Below are positions 42,033-42,684 of a DNA stretch of 42,684 nt, in pieces (position 1 is the stretch's first letter; each line of letters starts with the position of its first letter). Origin of the DNA: Flavobacteriales bacterium UBA7878 (GTDB lineage Bacteria; Bacteroidota; Bacteroidia; Flavobacteriales; Schleiferiaceae); the NCBI GenBank assembly GCA_002501205.1, contig DLRW01000020.1:1-42684 (forward strand). The letters run 5' to 3'. A program made the translations under genes and the position numbers. Below the pieces are notes generated by a model. That model made no database searches and was not told the DNA's origin. It saw only the letters and a list, made by a program, of their open reading frames with translations.

Positions 42033-42476
42033 CTATTTTGAAACTTCAAGAAATACTAAGACAGAAGTTAATAGAGCCGCTTGAATTCCTGCCAGAGGGA
42101 TTTTCTTCATTCTAGTAAAAGCACTTACCAGTAGTGTAATGATGAGCGAAATTGGGAAAAAAAGTAAAAAATGATCATTAGATAGTGCTACTGCAATTAG
42201 AGGGAAAAACAGAATATCCCCGAGGCCAATCATGGACTTGATTGATTTTTTTCTGAATAGATTGAAGTAAATGTATTGTAGCAAAATTATCATAAGTAAG
42301 AAGGCCAGATTAAGCCCCAGGTCAAAAGGGTGGAGGTAAATCTCATCCCAGCGATGAAAAAGTAGTAAGGCAAATACCACAGGGAATAAAAGCCAAGAAA
42401 TTCCACGAAACTTTAAGTCTTGATAAGTCATGAATAGCATCATAAAACAAAGCAGAAGGAACATAGTCACCTGCAT
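42033..42476 (-). CDS. Short A24-type prepilin peptidase
   Basis: 147 residues with about five membrane helices. The aspartyl peptidase catalytic pair is present: Asp20 in FMTYQDLKFRGISW and Asp87 in IGLGDILFFP (GxGD). The N-terminal cytoplasmic zinc/N-methyltransferase region of GspO/PilD is missing, so this is the minimal TadV/CpaA-like form. It should process the prepilins of this operon, although their leader residue before the cut (Ala, Ser) is not the usual Gly. It begins directly after the upstream pilin gene stop (TAAATG). Confidence 0.85.
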   Translation of the reverse strand: MQVTMFLLLCFMMLFMTYQDLKFRGISWLLFPVVFALLLFHRWDEIYLHPFDLGLNLAFLLMIILLQYIYFNLFRKKSIKSMIGLGDILFFPLIAVALSNDHFLLFFPISLIITLLVSAFTRMKKIPLAGIQAALLTSVLVFLEVSK

Positions 42477-42684
42477 TTAGTCTGGTTTTACTTCTTGTAA
42501 CACTTCATCACTATCTATTTCCCAAACATTATATTGACCATCACCATCAAAATCGGAAAGAGCTGTTGCACGTGCGCGGAAATAATTGCCCCCATTTTCA
42601 ATAATTTCGATTTGATAAACCGCATTTCCTCCTTGATCAATGGTTTTTTCTTGCTCAAATCCAATTTCCGTCAAATCTGAAGAA
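42477..42684 (-). CDS. Major pseudopilin-like protein (partial, N-terminus off the window)
   Basis: Open from the window edge for 68 codons before a TAA at 42479-42477. The visible part ends in GNYFRARATALSDFDGDGQY and NVWEIDSDEVLQEVKPD. The C-terminal NYFRARA...DFDGDG...VWEID pattern is typical of the globular end of Bacteroidota type IV pilin-like proteins, whose DxDGD loop may bind calcium. The prepilin leader lies outside the window, so the assignment is by the C-terminal pattern and its place at the head of the operon. Confidence 0.65.
   Translation of the reverse strand, partial: SSDLTEIGFEQEKTIDQGGNAVYQIEIIENGGNYFRARATALSDFDGDGQYNVWEIDSDEVLQEVKPD

Noticed and set aside
41999..42049. 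TTG-initiated extension of gspE
   Set aside because: Overlaps the peptidase gene and adds residues unlike GspE; the ATG pair at 41998/41992 is preferred.
1..42684. CRISPR arrays, insertion sequences, phage, rRNA or riboswitches
   Set aside because: No regularly spaced repeats with spacers, transposase, integrase, phage structural gene, rRNA or recognisable riboswitch fold was found on either strand.

Overview
The window is ordinary chromosomal DNA of a Bacteroidota bacterium, most likely a marine-type Flavobacteriales (Cryomorphaceae/Schleiferiaceae-like). This rests on sequence signs: an outer-membrane receptor with a carboxypeptidase-regulatory-like head, a type IX secretion C-terminal domain, many SPII lipoproteins, the long (484 aa) form of GAPDH, and repeated TAnnTTTG -7 promoter elements, the hallmark of the Bacteroidota housekeeping sigma factor. 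I see no phage, insertion sequence, CRISPR array or rRNA.

Layout: 1-4.5 kb (minus) is a four-gene unit of response regulator, histidine kinase, PepSY-like secreted protein and a TonB-dependent-type outer-membrane barrel cut by the window edge. 4.6-9.2 kb (minus) holds a secreted choice-of-anchor I protein with a T9SS tail, a sulfotransferase and two small unrecognised membrane-anchored proteins. 9.3-10.9 kb is gap, followed by an unusual heptanucleotide repeat and a terminator. 11.0-15.3 kb (minus) is a tightly overlapping operon dapF / GNAT / seven-heme cytochrome-TPR lipoprotein / mltG, divergent from an HtrA protease (15.4-16.9 kb). valS (minus) is divergent from a DUF1573 gene. A DUF2975 + XRE-regulator pair follows, then a nucleoside deaminase (minus), a plus-strand cluster SRPBCC / GNAT / sanA / DUF1579-like / bestrophin, rlmH (minus), a lone ATP-grasp enzyme and a small lipoprotein.

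27.6-32.0 kb carries two tandem paralogous LruC/DUF4114 surface-lipoprotein genes, each with its own promoter and terminator, which share promoter blocks and an identical 3'-UTR element. An FKBP isomerase and tRNA-Pro(GGG) follow.

From 32.76 kb to the right edge the minus strand is one AT-rich, overlapping operon for a type II secretion / type IV filament-like machine: pilin (partial), short prepilin peptidase, GspE, GspD secretin, GspL/PilMN-like, GspM/PilO-like, a beta-sandwich lipoprotein, GspC/PilP-like, a GspK-like protein with a beta-helix-like passenger, two minor pseudopilins and GspF. It is nearly a full machine in a lineage that normally exports through T9SS, and contains at least two parts (lipoprotein, passenger-bearing GspK-like protein) that I cannot match to standard subunits. 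It is the best candidate here for a poorly described system.
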